NCBI RefSeq assembly: GCF_014653695.1
Contig: NZ_BNAR01000015.1
Location: 1 to 64,000 of the forward strand
Length of the DNA: 64,000 bases
From: Lentzea cavernae
GTDB taxonomy: Bacteria > Actinomycetota > Actinomycetes > Mycobacteriales > Pseudonocardiaceae
Direction of reading: 5' to 3'
Part shown: one piece after another, positions 1 through 6,541 of the stretch
Position numbering within the stretch: the stretch's first letter is position 1
Layout of the letters: every line of letters starts with the position of its first letter
The notes under the pieces: generated by a model
The model's input: only the letters and a program-made list of their open reading frames with translations
Told to the model about the DNA's origin: nothing
Databases searched by the model: none
Made by a program: the position numbers and the translations under genes

Positions 1-466
1 CACCGCAGTCACATCAGCTTTTCGCTGACTTACTTCCGGGGCTGTGTTTGAAGCTTATTTGGTCCTGCGAGCCGGTGTCAAATCGGCCTCTGAGAGGCTT
101 TCAACTTCCGGCTTTTGTGTCAGGCCCGTTCCGGCTTGTTTTCCGGCCCGTGTCGCTCTGACTTGGAGAACATTACACGGGGCACTTTCGATCTCCAAAT
201 CGGGGGGTCCCTCAAGCGTCGAAACCGCCGCTGACCTGCGTGTTCGTCACCGCGAAGACCACGTGGCGGTCTGCCTCCGCCTCGAACGCCGAGACGGCGT
301 CCCCGACCCGTGCGGCGGAGAAAGGCCTAGTCACGGGCTCTTCGCGTACATAAGTGGCGTGTACCGGCGCCACAACAGGTGCGGAAACCTCGTTCAAAAT
401 GGCTTGACGTGACCTACGTCCCTCTCGCGGAGGCGCTGACGGTGAGTTTCGGCCACACGGTCAATC
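1..466. other. Left-edge region without a convincing gene
   Basis: The first 200 bases are clearly richer in A and T than the rest of the window and show no reading frame with actinobacterial third-position bias. From 210 to 400 the composition becomes GC-rich and one weak minus-strand frame is open (listed separately). The stretch just before the lycopene cyclase contains a TTGACG box near 403-408, but I see no matching -10 at the right spacing. Confidence 0.5.
212..397 (-). CDS. Doubtful small hypothetical protein (61 aa)
   Basis: An open frame of 61 codons with a TTG start and no clear ribosome binding site. Codons in the second half end mostly in G or C, as in real genes here, while the first half does not. 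The product has no recognisable domain, membrane segment or cysteine motif. It would be divergent from the lycopene cyclase. I list it only because it is the best frame in this region. It could equally be a remnant or chance. Confidence 0.25.
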   Translation of the reverse strand: MNEVSAPVVAPVHATYVREEPVTRPFSAARVGDAVSAFEAEADRHVVFAVTNTQVSGGFDA

Positions 467-1429
467 ATGGACGTCATGACGTTCGACGTGATGGTGATCG
501 GTGGAGGTCCTGCGGGCCGTGCGCTCGCACGGGCCTGTGCACGGGAAGGGCTCAACACGGCGATCGTCGACCGTCACCCGGAACGCCCGTGGCCAGCGAC
601 GTACGGCGCGTGGGCCGACGAGCTCCCACCCGACACCCCAGTGAAGACGACGAGCACGACTGTTCGCGCGTACGTGCGCGAGGAGCACAAGATCGACCGC
701 ACCTACGTGGTTCTCGACAACGCGCGTCTGCACGAACTGCCGGAAGAGGTCACTGTCCTCCAACGGCCAGAGCCGGCACGGCACACGTTCAACGCCACGG
801 GTGCGCGCAAGGGCCGTGCCGAGCAAACGGCTGTAGGCACGATCATCGAGTCGGACAGCACCGAGACCACGTTGATGGACTGGCGCGGCGACGGCGAGAC
901 GTTCCTCTACACAGTCCCTCTGGGCGATAACCGCCTTCTGGTCGAGGAGACCTGTCTGGCGCGCAGGCCGGGCATGCCGCTCAACGAACTGAGAGAACGT
1001 CTGCACGCTCGGCTCGAGCCGAGCGACGAAGAAGAACGCGTGCGCTTCCCCCTCGACGCACCCAGGGCAGGAGGAGCGTTCGGCGCGGCGGCCGGGTTCA
1101 TCCACCCCGCGACGGGCTACAGCGTCGCCACCGCGCTCCAGCTTGCACCGCGGGTGGCCGCGGCCGTGAAAGCGGGCAAGGACCCGAAGCACGTCATCTG
1201 GTCTCCCAAGGCGCGGATCGTGCACGCGATGCGCAAGCACGGCCTGGAGGTCCTGCTCCGCTTCAACGCCGAGGAGACGAAGGACTTCTTCGAGGTGTTC
1301 TTCCGGCTCCCGCCCGAACTGCAGCGCGCCTACCTCTCCGGGCGCGAGGACCTGACGGGCAACGTCAAGGCCATGAACACCCTGTTCCTGACCGCTCCAG
1401 CCCACCTCAGGTGGAAACTCTTCTTCTGA
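467..1429 (+). CDS. Lycopene cyclase family protein (short form)
   Basis: A 320-residue FAD-dependent cyclase of the CrtY/CrtL type, which in this family closes the ends of lycopene to ionone rings in carotenoid synthesis. Visible signatures are the N-terminal dinucleotide-binding GGGPAGRALA, the YGAWADE segment, MDWR, FLYTVPL, VEETCLA and the C-terminal GFIHPATGYSVA. It is about 60-80 residues shorter than typical CrtL enzymes; the segment between the NAD/FAD fold and MDWR is compressed. No other carotenoid gene is nearby, so its partners must lie elsewhere. Start: ATG at 467, or a second in-frame ATG at 476. Neither has a strong ribosome binding site. Whether it is active cannot be told from sequence alone. 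Confidence 0.88.
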   Translation: MDVMTFDVMVIGGGPAGRALARACAREGLNTAIVDRHPERPWPATYGAWADELPPDTPVKTTSTTVRAYVREEHKIDRTYVVLDNARLHELPEEVTVLQRPEPARHTFNATGARKGRAEQTAVGTIIESDSTETTLMDWRGDGETFLYTVPLGDNRLLVEETCLARRPGMPLNELRERLHARLEPSDEEERVRFPLDAPRAGGAFGAAAGFIHPATGYSVATALQLAPRVAAAVKAGKDPKHVIWSPKARIVHAMRKHGLEVLLRFNAEETKDFFEVFFRLPPELQRAYLSGREDLTGNVKAMNTLFLTAPAHLRWKLFF

Positions 1430-1516
1430 CGAACTCCCAGCGTGAACGCCGTGTCACCGAACGCAGCGCGGGTGTGGCAAATGGTCGCCAACACCGTGAA
1501 CAGCTGGTGAACCCGC

Positions 1517-3229
1517 TTGGTGGTCGTCGTTCGCACCGGCACGATCGGAGGCGTGCCCGCATTGCTGGATGACGTCAGGTTCGCCTTCCAGCCGCTGTTC
1601 AACCTGAACACCGGGGGCGTCGTCGCGATCGAGGCTCTGGCCCGGCCGCACGACGGCAGCGTGCAGGATCTGCTCCAGGCCGCCTTCCGGGCGGGCCTGC
1701 TGGCCAACGCCGACGTCGGACTGGCCTGCCGCGCCATCCGCTCCGCGGCCGACTTCGACCTGATGCTGCCGTTGCACGTGAACCTGCTCGCGATCACGAT
1801 CGCGGACAAGCCCGAGGTCATGAGCCCGATCTACGGCGCGCTGAGGGACGCGGGCCGTTCGCCGGACAGCGTCGTCGTCGAGATCGGCGAACCGTACTCA
1901 CGGGCCAATCGCGCGCGCCTCGCTCGTGGCCTGCAGACGCTGCGGAACAACGGCTTCCGCATCGCGCTCGACTGCGTGGGCGAGGGCGACGTGCCGCTCG
2001 GCCTGCTGACCAGCGCGTCACCGGACTACATCAAGCTCGACCGCGAGATCGTCCGCACGCTGCCCGACGACGCCGCGCGGGGTGCGCTGGTGAAGTCGCT
2101 GGTGCACCTCGGCGAGTACACGGGCGGCCAGGTCGTGGCCGAGGGCGTGGAGACCGAGGCGGAGCTCGCGTACCTGCGCAAGCTGGGGGTGGGGTACGCG
2201 CAGGGCCGCTTCCTCGCTCCCCCGCAGCGAAGACCGGCGGTGAACGCCCGCATCGCGCCCGAGGCGGTCACGGAGACCGGGGAGATCCGCCGCAGCAACA
2301 CCGGCCCGCGGATCACGGCCTTCCTGCACCCCGCGACGACGTTGCCCGAGCACGCGACCAGCGAAGAGGTACGTGAGGTCCTGGCGTCGCAGCCGTCGGT
2401 GACGGGTGTCGTGCTGCTGGACGACGAGGGCCGCCCGAAGTGGTCGGTGGACCGCAACCGGTTCCTGCTCGCCGTCACCGGGCCGTACGGGCACGCGTTG
2501 CACGCCAAGAGAGAGGCCGCACGGCTCGCGGACAAGCCTCACGTCATCGGCACCGAGTCGTCGGCGCTGGACCTGCTGGACGTGGTGGCGGGTGCGAACC
2601 GTGAGCGCACCAACGACGACCTCATCGTCGTGGACCACAACGAGCGGTGCATGGGCGTCGTGCGCGTGGCGGACGTTGTGCGCGGTGTCGCCGAGCTCAA
2701 GGTGGAGCAGGCGGCCGCGCTGAGCCCTCTCACGCGGCTGCCCGGCAGTGACGCGGTCGCGAAGGAGGTGGACCGGCGCATCGAGGCCGGTGAGATCTTC
2801 GCGATCTCGTGGCTGGACGTCGACGGCTTCAAGCTGGTCAACGACTCCGTCGGGTTCGCGGCGGGAGACGATCTGATCCGCGAGATCGGGCACGACCTGG
2901 CGGACCTCGCGCACGCGTTCCCGGGCGTTCACGTCGGGCACGTGGGCGGTGACGACTTCCTCCTCCTCGCGGGCCTCGACGAGACGGTGCCGCTGAGTGC
3001 TCGTCTGCTCGACAAGCCGTACACGGCAGAGGGACGACACATCACCGTCTCTCTTGCGACCCTTATCTGTGCTCCAGGATCAGTGGGGTCGTATCGCGAG
3101 GTGTCGCGGTTGCTGGCACCAGTGAAGGAGCACGCGAAGTCGCTCGCCGGATCCAGCTGGGTCATGGGCAGGCCGGGCACCGAACGACGCGACGTGCTGC
3201 GTGGTGTCGCGCAACGTGCGGTGAGTTGA
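1517..3229 (+). CDS. EAL-CBS-GGDEF cyclic-di-GMP signalling protein
   Basis: A 570-residue cytoplasmic protein with three parts. An EAL domain spans about residues 15-240 (EAL at 39-41, N89, E122, K173, E209, Q229). A CBS-pair-like region spans about 265-395. A GGDEF domain spans about 400-560, with the signature GGDDF at 477-481 and the metal-binding LDVDGFK. GGDDF is compatible with diguanylate cyclase activity. In the EAL domain the usual DDFGTG loop reads DCVGEG, so the second metal-binding aspartate is a cysteine and phosphodiesterase activity may be reduced or lost. The CBS part suggests control by a nucleotide. TTG start at 1517 is chosen because GGTGA lies 6 bases upstream; GTG 1520 is an alternative. 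It stands alone, 87 bases after the cyclase. Confidence 0.9.
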   Translation: MVVVVRTGTIGGVPALLDDVRFAFQPLFNLNTGGVVAIEALARPHDGSVQDLLQAAFRAGLLANADVGLACRAIRSAADFDLMLPLHVNLLAITIADKPEVMSPIYGALRDAGRSPDSVVVEIGEPYSRANRARLARGLQTLRNNGFRIALDCVGEGDVPLGLLTSASPDYIKLDREIVRTLPDDAARGALVKSLVHLGEYTGGQVVAEGVETEAELAYLRKLGVGYAQGRFLAPPQRRPAVNARIAPEAVTETGEIRRSNTGPRITAFLHPATTLPEHATSEEVREVLASQPSVTGVVLLDDEGRPKWSVDRNRFLLAVTGPYGHALHAKREAARLADKPHVIGTESSALDLLDVVAGANRERTNDDLIVVDHNERCMGVVRVADVVRGVAELKVEQAAALSPLTRLPGSDAVAKEVDRRIEAGEIFAISWLDVDGFKLVNDSVGFAAGDDLIREIGHDLADLAHAFPGVHVGHVGGDDFLLLAGLDETVPLSARLLDKPYTAEGRHITVSLATLICAPGSVGSYREVSRLLAPVKEHAKSLAGSSWVMGRPGTERRDVLRGVAQRAVS

Positions 3230-3245
3230 GAAGTACAACCAAACG

Positions 3246-3305
3246 CCTCCTGTGCGGCGCACTGATCACTCATAGCATCGAGAGTGCTACTCAGTGCACA
3301 GGAGG
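3246..3305 (+). promoter_or_regulatory. Long hairpin covering the ribosome binding site of the ligase gene
   Basis: CCTCCTGTGC at 3246-3255 is the exact reverse complement of GCACAGGAGG at 3296-3305. Between them ACTGA (3261-3265) pairs with TCAGT (3291-3295) and CACTC (3267-3271) with GAGTG (3282-3286), giving one nearly continuous stem. The 3' arm contains the perfect AGGAGG ribosome binding site of the gene starting at 3312. If transcribed from upstream, the RNA would fold with that site hidden. A promoter inside the loop would release it. The same repeat could instead be a protein-binding site on DNA. Confidence 0.6.
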
Positions 3306-3311
3306 TTCGGC

Positions 3312-4448
3312 GTGCAGGTCGGCAGCAGAACTCAAGCGGTACCCGCGCAACGCAGAAGCATGGACGGCCTCCTGACTGTTGGCGTGGAAGAGGAATTCGT
3401 TCTCGTAGAAGCCTCCACAGGCCATTTGGCCAACCGTGCCAACGAAGTTCTCGCCGGCGCCGACCGGTACGAGGTCGACCTGCAGCCGGAAATCGCGCAA
3501 TACCAGGTGGAATCGGCCAGCGGCATCTGCACGGACATGGCCGTGCTGCGCGAGCAACTGGCCGTGGCGCGCAGGGCGTTGATCGAACGGGCCGCGGGTC
3601 ACGACGCGAGGCTGGCCGCGACCGGGACGCCCGTGCTGGGCCTCACGATGCCGACGCCGCTGACGAACTCCCCGCGCTACCACCGGATGGCGCAGGAGAT
3701 GGGCGCGCTCACCAACGACCTCGCGATCTGCGGCTGCCACGTGCACGTGGGCCTGCCCGACGACGAGTCGAAGATCTTCGTGAGCAACCACATGCGCCCG
3801 TGGCTGCCGACGTTGCTGGCGCTGGGCGCGAACTCGCCGTACTGGCTCGACGGCGACACGGGGTACGCGAGCTGGCGGTACGTGGTCTGGAACCGTTGGC
3901 CCACTTCGGGTGCGCCGCCGCACTTCGACTCCGCGGCCGAGTACTACGCGGCACGGGAGGAGATCGTCGCGAGCGGCGCGGCGATGGACGCCGGGATGCT
4001 GTACTGGGACGTCCGGCTCTCCGCCCGTCACCCCACGCTGGAGCTGCGCGTCTCCGACGTGGCGCCGACGGTCGAGGAGGCCGTGCTGATGGCCGCTCTG
4101 GTGCGCGGGATCGCCGCCACCGCGCTGAGTTCCGGCACGGCGCCGCTCAAGGTCCCGCCACACCTGCTGAAGGTGGCGATGTGGCGGGCCGCGCGCGACG
4201 GCCTGGAGGGCTTCGGCATCGACCCGGTGACGGGCGCGCCCACACCCGCATCGTCGATCGTCGCGTCGTTGCTGCGGTGGATCCGGCCGGCGCTCGAGTT
4301 CGCCGGCGACCACGAGATGGTGACCACGGCGATCGACCGGTTGCTGCTCGACGGCACCGGGGCGGTGCGGCAGCGCAGGGCGTTCGCGCGCCGCGGCCGG
4401 CTGGACGACGTGGTGGGGTTCCTGGTGGCGCAGACGGCTCCGGTCTGA
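3312..4448 (+). CDS. Carboxylate-amine ligase, YbdK/GCS2 family
   Basis: A 378-residue enzyme of the glutamate-cysteine ligase type 2 fold, which joins a carboxylate to an amine using ATP. The physiological substrate of most family members is unknown. Family marks are GVEEEF near the N-terminus, the CGCHVHVG metal/ATP segment, the W-Y-V-W-N-R-W-P stretch and ARHPTLELRVSD. The length fits the family. GTG at 3312 is chosen because AGGAGG lies exactly 6 bases upstream; an in-frame GTG at 3294 would place that site inside the gene. Its ribosome binding site is buried in a long hairpin (3246-3305), so translation may be conditionally controlled. A role in mycothiol metabolism is possible but not shown. 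Confidence 0.9.
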   Translation: MQVGSRTQAVPAQRRSMDGLLTVGVEEEFVLVEASTGHLANRANEVLAGADRYEVDLQPEIAQYQVESASGICTDMAVLREQLAVARRALIERAAGHDARLAATGTPVLGLTMPTPLTNSPRYHRMAQEMGALTNDLAICGCHVHVGLPDDESKIFVSNHMRPWLPTLLALGANSPYWLDGDTGYASWRYVVWNRWPTSGAPPHFDSAAEYYAAREEIVASGAAMDAGMLYWDVRLSARHPTLELRVSDVAPTVEEAVLMAALVRGIAATALSSGTAPLKVPPHLLKVAMWRAARDGLEGFGIDPVTGAPTPASSIVASLLRWIRPALEFAGDHEMVTTAIDRLLLDGTGAVRQRRAFARRGRLDDVVGFLVAQTAPV

Positions 4449-4467
4449 GCCTCGAACGGGTCTGCGC

Positions 4468-4914
4468 CTAGCGCCTGCTGACGCCGTGTTCCAGGTAGCG
4501 GGTCTCGCCTGATTCCCGCGCGCGCAACGCTTCCGCGACCCTGCGCGCGAGTCTGGGGATCAGGCGTTCGCCGGCCAGCGGCGGCGGCACGAACTCGTAG
4601 GACCGCAGTTCCTCCGCCTGCAACCGGATCTCGTCCGCCGCGGTGATCAGGCCGCCCTCGAACACGAACAGCACGCGATCCTCGCCGTCGCGCGGAGCCC
4701 AGTCGGCCACGAGCAGTCGACCGGGTTCCCTGGCCAGGCCCAGTTCTTCCTCGATCTCCCGGCGGCAGGCCTCGCTCGGCGTCTCCCCGCGTTCGATCGC
4801 ACCGCCCGGAATCTCCCAGTCCGGCTTGTAGGTGGGCTCGACGAGCAGAAGGCGCCCCGCTTCGTCGAAGAAGAGGGCGCCCGCCGCGGACAGTGCTCTG
4901 CTGGTGTGGTCCAC
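4468..4914 (-). CDS. Nudix hydrolase
   Basis: A 148-residue protein with a complete Nudix box: GG followed by the E-x7-REIEEELG metal-binding helix at about residues 37-59. Nudix enzymes cleave nucleoside diphosphates linked to another group. The substrate cannot be predicted here. It is transcribed toward the ligase gene (convergent, 19 bases apart) and lies 16 bases downstream of the DUF72 gene on the same strand, so the two probably form an operon. Nothing is missing from the catalytic motif. The C-terminal third (arginine-rich, about 110-148) is not family-specific. Confidence 0.9.
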   Translation of the reverse strand: MDHTSRALSAAGALFFDEAGRLLLVEPTYKPDWEIPGGAIERGETPSEACRREIEEELGLAREPGRLLVADWAPRDGEDRVLFVFEGGLITAADEIRLQAEELRSYEFVPPPLAGERLIPRLARRVAEALRARESGETRYLEHGVSRR

Positions 4915-4930
4915 GATCCCTTTGTACGGC

Positions 4931-5791
4931 TCAGAACAGGGTGGCGGGCTCGACCGGTTCCGGCTCGGGCAGCGGATCGAGCGCGGGAACCAACGCGCGC
5001 ACGTCGTCGTGGAAGCGGCGGGCCAGCGCGGGCGCGTCGTCGTTGTTGGGCGTGTGCACGAAGAACGTCGGCGAGAGGCCCTCGTGAAGCCAGCCCGCGA
5101 CCACCTCGGTCCACGGCCCCCACCCCCGCACGGTCTCCTCGACGGAGTCCCGGCCCAGGTAGCGGACGACCGGCCGGTCGGTCAGCGCGCGCGTCCGCCG
5201 CGGCATCCTCGGCTTCTTGGCCCACGCCTCCGCTTCGCCCTCGCTGGTCGGCGGGCTCTGGAACAGGACTTCGGTGTCGAACGGCACCCACTCGGCGGAC
5301 GCGTCGCCGAGCGTCTCCTCGAGCAGCGACTCCGCACGCGTGTCGGTGAAGAAGTCGAGGTGGCGCACCTCCACCAGGCGCCGGCGGTCGGCGGGCAGCC
5401 TGCGCAGGAACCGGCCGAGGGCGTCAACGTCGTTCGGACCGAACGACGCGGGCAACTGGGTCCACAGGACGGCCCGCTCGCCGAGGGGCTCGATCGCGTC
5501 CAGGAACGCCCGCATCTCCGCCTCGACCCCGGCGAACCGGCGCTCGTGCGTGACGACCTTCGGCAGCTTCACCACGAACCGGAAGTCCGGATCGGTCTGC
5601 TGCGCCCAGGTCTGCACGGTGGTCCGGGCAGGGGTCGCGTAGAAGGTCGTGTTGCCCTCGACCGCGTTGCACCAGCCCGCATACGCCCGCAGGCGTTCCT
5701 TCGGGGGCAATGGCTGCGGCAGGAACCGTCCTGGCCACGCCTTGTGGTTCCACATCGCGCAGCCGACGTGCAGACGCGCCACTCCACCCAC
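4931..5791 (-). CDS. DUF72 (YecE-like) family protein
   Basis: A 286-residue protein of the DUF72 family, a TIM-barrel group of unknown biochemical role. Typical segments are the N-terminal HVGCAMWNHKAWPG, NAVEGNTTFYATP and FRFVVKLPKVVTHERR, with a late FVHTPNNDDAPA. Family members often sit in DNA-repair or iron-sulfur contexts, but here the only partner is the Nudix hydrolase just downstream. The last 25 residues are proline- and glutamate-rich. The gene starts 47 bases from the 3' end of the first tRNA of the array and is read in the same direction, so read-through from the tRNA array into it is possible. Confidence 0.9.
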   Translation of the reverse strand: MGGVARLHVGCAMWNHKAWPGRFLPQPLPPKERLRAYAGWCNAVEGNTTFYATPARTTVQTWAQQTDPDFRFVVKLPKVVTHERRFAGVEAEMRAFLDAIEPLGERAVLWTQLPASFGPNDVDALGRFLRRLPADRRRLVEVRHLDFFTDTRAESLLEETLGDASAEWVPFDTEVLFQSPPTSEGEAEAWAKKPRMPRRTRALTDRPVVRYLGRDSVEETVRGWGPWTEVVAGWLHEGLSPTFFVHTPNNDDAPALARRFHDDVRALVPALDPLPEPEPVEPATLF

Positions 5792-5838
5792 TCCCGTCGG
5801 TCGTGGGCTTGGAGTTTACTGGTTCGTGTGCGAACGTT

Positions 5839-5916
5839 TGGTCGTCCCGCCAGGACTTGAACCTGGGACCTACCGCGTATCAGACGGACGCTCTCACCGG
5901 ACTGAGCTACGGGACG
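5839..5916 (-). tRNA. tRNA with GAT anticodon (Ile-like), CCA encoded
   Basis: A class I cloverleaf: acceptor stem CGTCCCG/CGGGACG of 7 perfect pairs, D stem GCTC/GAGC, T stem CCAGG/CCTGG with TTCAAGT loop, discriminator A at 5842 and encoded CCA at 5839-5841. The anticodon loop is CTGATAC, giving GAT, which reads AUC/AUU isoleucine codons. Oddities are a C1-G72 first pair and a weak anticodon stem (U27-U43 mismatch and a U31-G39 wobble). It is the last tRNA of the six-gene array and the only one with CCA in the DNA. Confidence 0.8.
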
Positions 5917-5920
5917 TGAG

Positions 5921-5989
5921 TGGAAGACGAGGGTGTCGAACCCTCCGGGGCGATCTTGCAAGGATCACCTGCGCGCCGGCGCGTCCCCC
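5921..5989 (-). tRNA. tRNA-Ala (TGC) with collapsed D arm
   Basis: Only 69 bases. The acceptor stem GGGGGAC/GTCTTCC contains a G3-U70 wobble, the known identity mark for alanyl-tRNA synthetase, and the anticodon loop CTTGCAA gives TGC (alanine), so both signals agree. The anticodon stem is 6 pairs and the T stem GAGGG/CCCTC is intact. The D region is reduced to a GCGC-CGGC-GCGC stem-loop with a four-base loop. It lacks the usual U8 and A14. No CCA is encoded. It may be a functional minimal tRNA or a decaying one. Confidence 0.65.
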
Positions 5990-6004
5990 GATTCAGTTGT
6001 GCAG

Positions 6005-6077
6005 TGCCGCGGGCAGGATTCGAACCTGCACTGGACGCGTTCTGAGCGCGTTGCCTCTTCCGTTGGGCTACCGGGGC
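6005..6077 (-). tRNA. Class I tRNA with leucine anticodon CAG
   Basis: A well-formed 73-base cloverleaf: D arm with A14 and GG, anticodon stem ACGCG/CGCGT perfect, loop CTCAGAA giving anticodon CAG (reads CUG leucine), T stem GCAGG/CCTGC, discriminator A. The acceptor has one C4-C69 mismatch. The variable loop is only 5 bases, whereas genuine bacterial leucine tRNAs are class II with a long variable arm. Its body resembles a non-leucine tRNA, so which synthetase charges it is open. No CCA is encoded. It is separated from the next tRNA by one base. Confidence 0.8.
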
Positions 6078-6078
6078 G

Positions 6079-6152
6079 TGCGGATCCGGGGAGTCGAACC
6101 CCGACTGTCATGGCCCTCGACCATGTGCCTCTGCCTATTGGGCTAGATCCAC
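6079..6152 (-). tRNA. Class I tRNA with apparent anticodon GAG and C33
   Basis: A 74-base cloverleaf sharing its D-arm sequence (TAGCCCAA...GAGGCA) with the neighbouring CAG tRNA, so the two are paralogues. Acceptor GTGGATC/GATCCGC has one U2-G71 wobble. Anticodon stem CATGG/CCATG is perfect and the loop TCGAGGG gives GAG (leucine CUC/CUU) if the stem has 5 pairs. The near-universal U33 is then C. Variable loop is 5 bases, not the long arm of leucine tRNAs. Discriminator A, no encoded CCA. The anticodon reading is less certain than in its neighbours. Confidence 0.75.
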
Positions 6153-6162
6153 TTGTGTGCCG

Positions 6163-6235
6163 AGCGGTCGGAGGGCATCGAACCCTCTGCTTCGGTTTGG
6201 AAGACCGACGTGTCCGCCGAGTTCACCACGACCGC
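6163..6235 (-). tRNA. tRNA-Gly (TCC), divergent
   Basis: Perfect acceptor stem GCGGTCG/CGACCGC with C2-G71 and discriminator U, both glycine identity features. Anticodon stem TCGGT/ACCGA is perfect and the loop CTTCCAA gives TCC. T stem GAGGG/CCCTC. The D arm is short (3-pair stem GTG/CAC, large loop). No CCA is encoded. This is the best-formed member of the array for which sequence and anticodon agree. Confidence 0.88.
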
Positions 6236-6250
6236 ATTGTTTTCGAGCAG

Positions 6251-6319
6251 CACCGGTGGAAGGAGTCGAACCCTCGGGAAACGGGTTTGGAATCCGTTCC
6301 GCTTCCAAAGCTCACCGGT
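6251..6319 (-). tRNA. Degenerate tRNA with probable TCC anticodon
   Basis: The acceptor stem ACCGGTG/CACCGGT is perfect, the T arm GAGGG-TTCGACT-CCTTC has one wobble, and a D hairpin GCTT-TGG-AAGC is present. The anticodon arm does not fit a standard 5+7 form: AACGG pairs with CCGTT around a nine-base loop, ATTCCAAAC, in which TCC (glycine) is the likely anticodon. Discriminator is G and no CCA is encoded. It is the first tRNA of the array, beginning 5 bases after the U-tract of the upstream terminator. It may be a pseudo-tRNA. Confidence 0.55.
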
Positions 6320-6323
6320 AGGC

Positions 6324-6355
6324 AAAAAGAAAACCGCCCACGTCGTCGTGGGCGG
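6324..6355 (-). terminator. Intrinsic terminator after the 29-codon gene, just before the tRNA array
   Basis: CCGCCCACG at 6334-6342 pairs with CGTGGGCGG at 6347-6355 around a four-base loop. On the minus strand the hairpin is followed by TTTTCTTTTT (6333-6324), a strong rho-independent signal. It ends the short membrane-peptide transcript. The first tRNA begins only 5 bases further on. Confidence 0.85.
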
Positions 6356-6382
6356 CTCCGAGGTCATGACCTGGGGATCAGG

Positions 6383-6472
6383 TCATGGCGTGGAGCCCCA
6401 CGCCACCGCCAGCAGACCGCCGGCGATGAGGGCGAGAATTCGCCATCCCGCGAGCTGTGCGTTGGCAAGCAT
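6383..6472 (-). CDS. Small single-span membrane peptide (29 aa)
   Basis: A complete 29-codon gene with an excellent GGAGGA ribosome binding site 5-6 bases before the ATG at 6472 and a stop at 6383-6385. The peptide begins MLANAQLAGW and has one hydrophobic segment (ILALIAGGLLAVAW, about residues 12-25), so it should sit in the cytoplasmic membrane. It has its own promoter (TTGCAC and TAACTT, 6541-6512) and its own terminator (6355-6324), forming a self-contained mini-transcript. An 8-bp inverted repeat (CATGACCT/AGGTCATG, 6365-6387) overlaps the stop. Function unknown. Confidence 0.7.
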   Translation of the reverse strand: MLANAQLAGWRILALIAGGLLAVAWGSTP

Positions 6473-6511
6473 GTCTTCCTCCGGTTGATCTCTGTTGTTC
6501 GTGATGGGATC

Positions 6512-6541
6512 AAGTTATGGGACCGGCGCACCGGGGTGCAA
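6512..6541 (-). promoter_or_regulatory. Promoter of the 29-codon membrane-peptide gene
   Basis: On the minus strand TTGCAC (6541-6536) and TAACTT (6517-6512) are separated by 18 bases, a good vegetative-type -35/-10 pair. The expected RNA start is about 35 bases before the ATG at 6472. Between this promoter and the sufT stop at 6737 I see only the suf terminator and no further gene. Confidence 0.6.

Noticed and set aside
5839-6541. tRNA array as the attachment site of an integrated element
   Set aside because: No integrase, excisionase, phage gene or repeated tRNA 3' end was found within the window.
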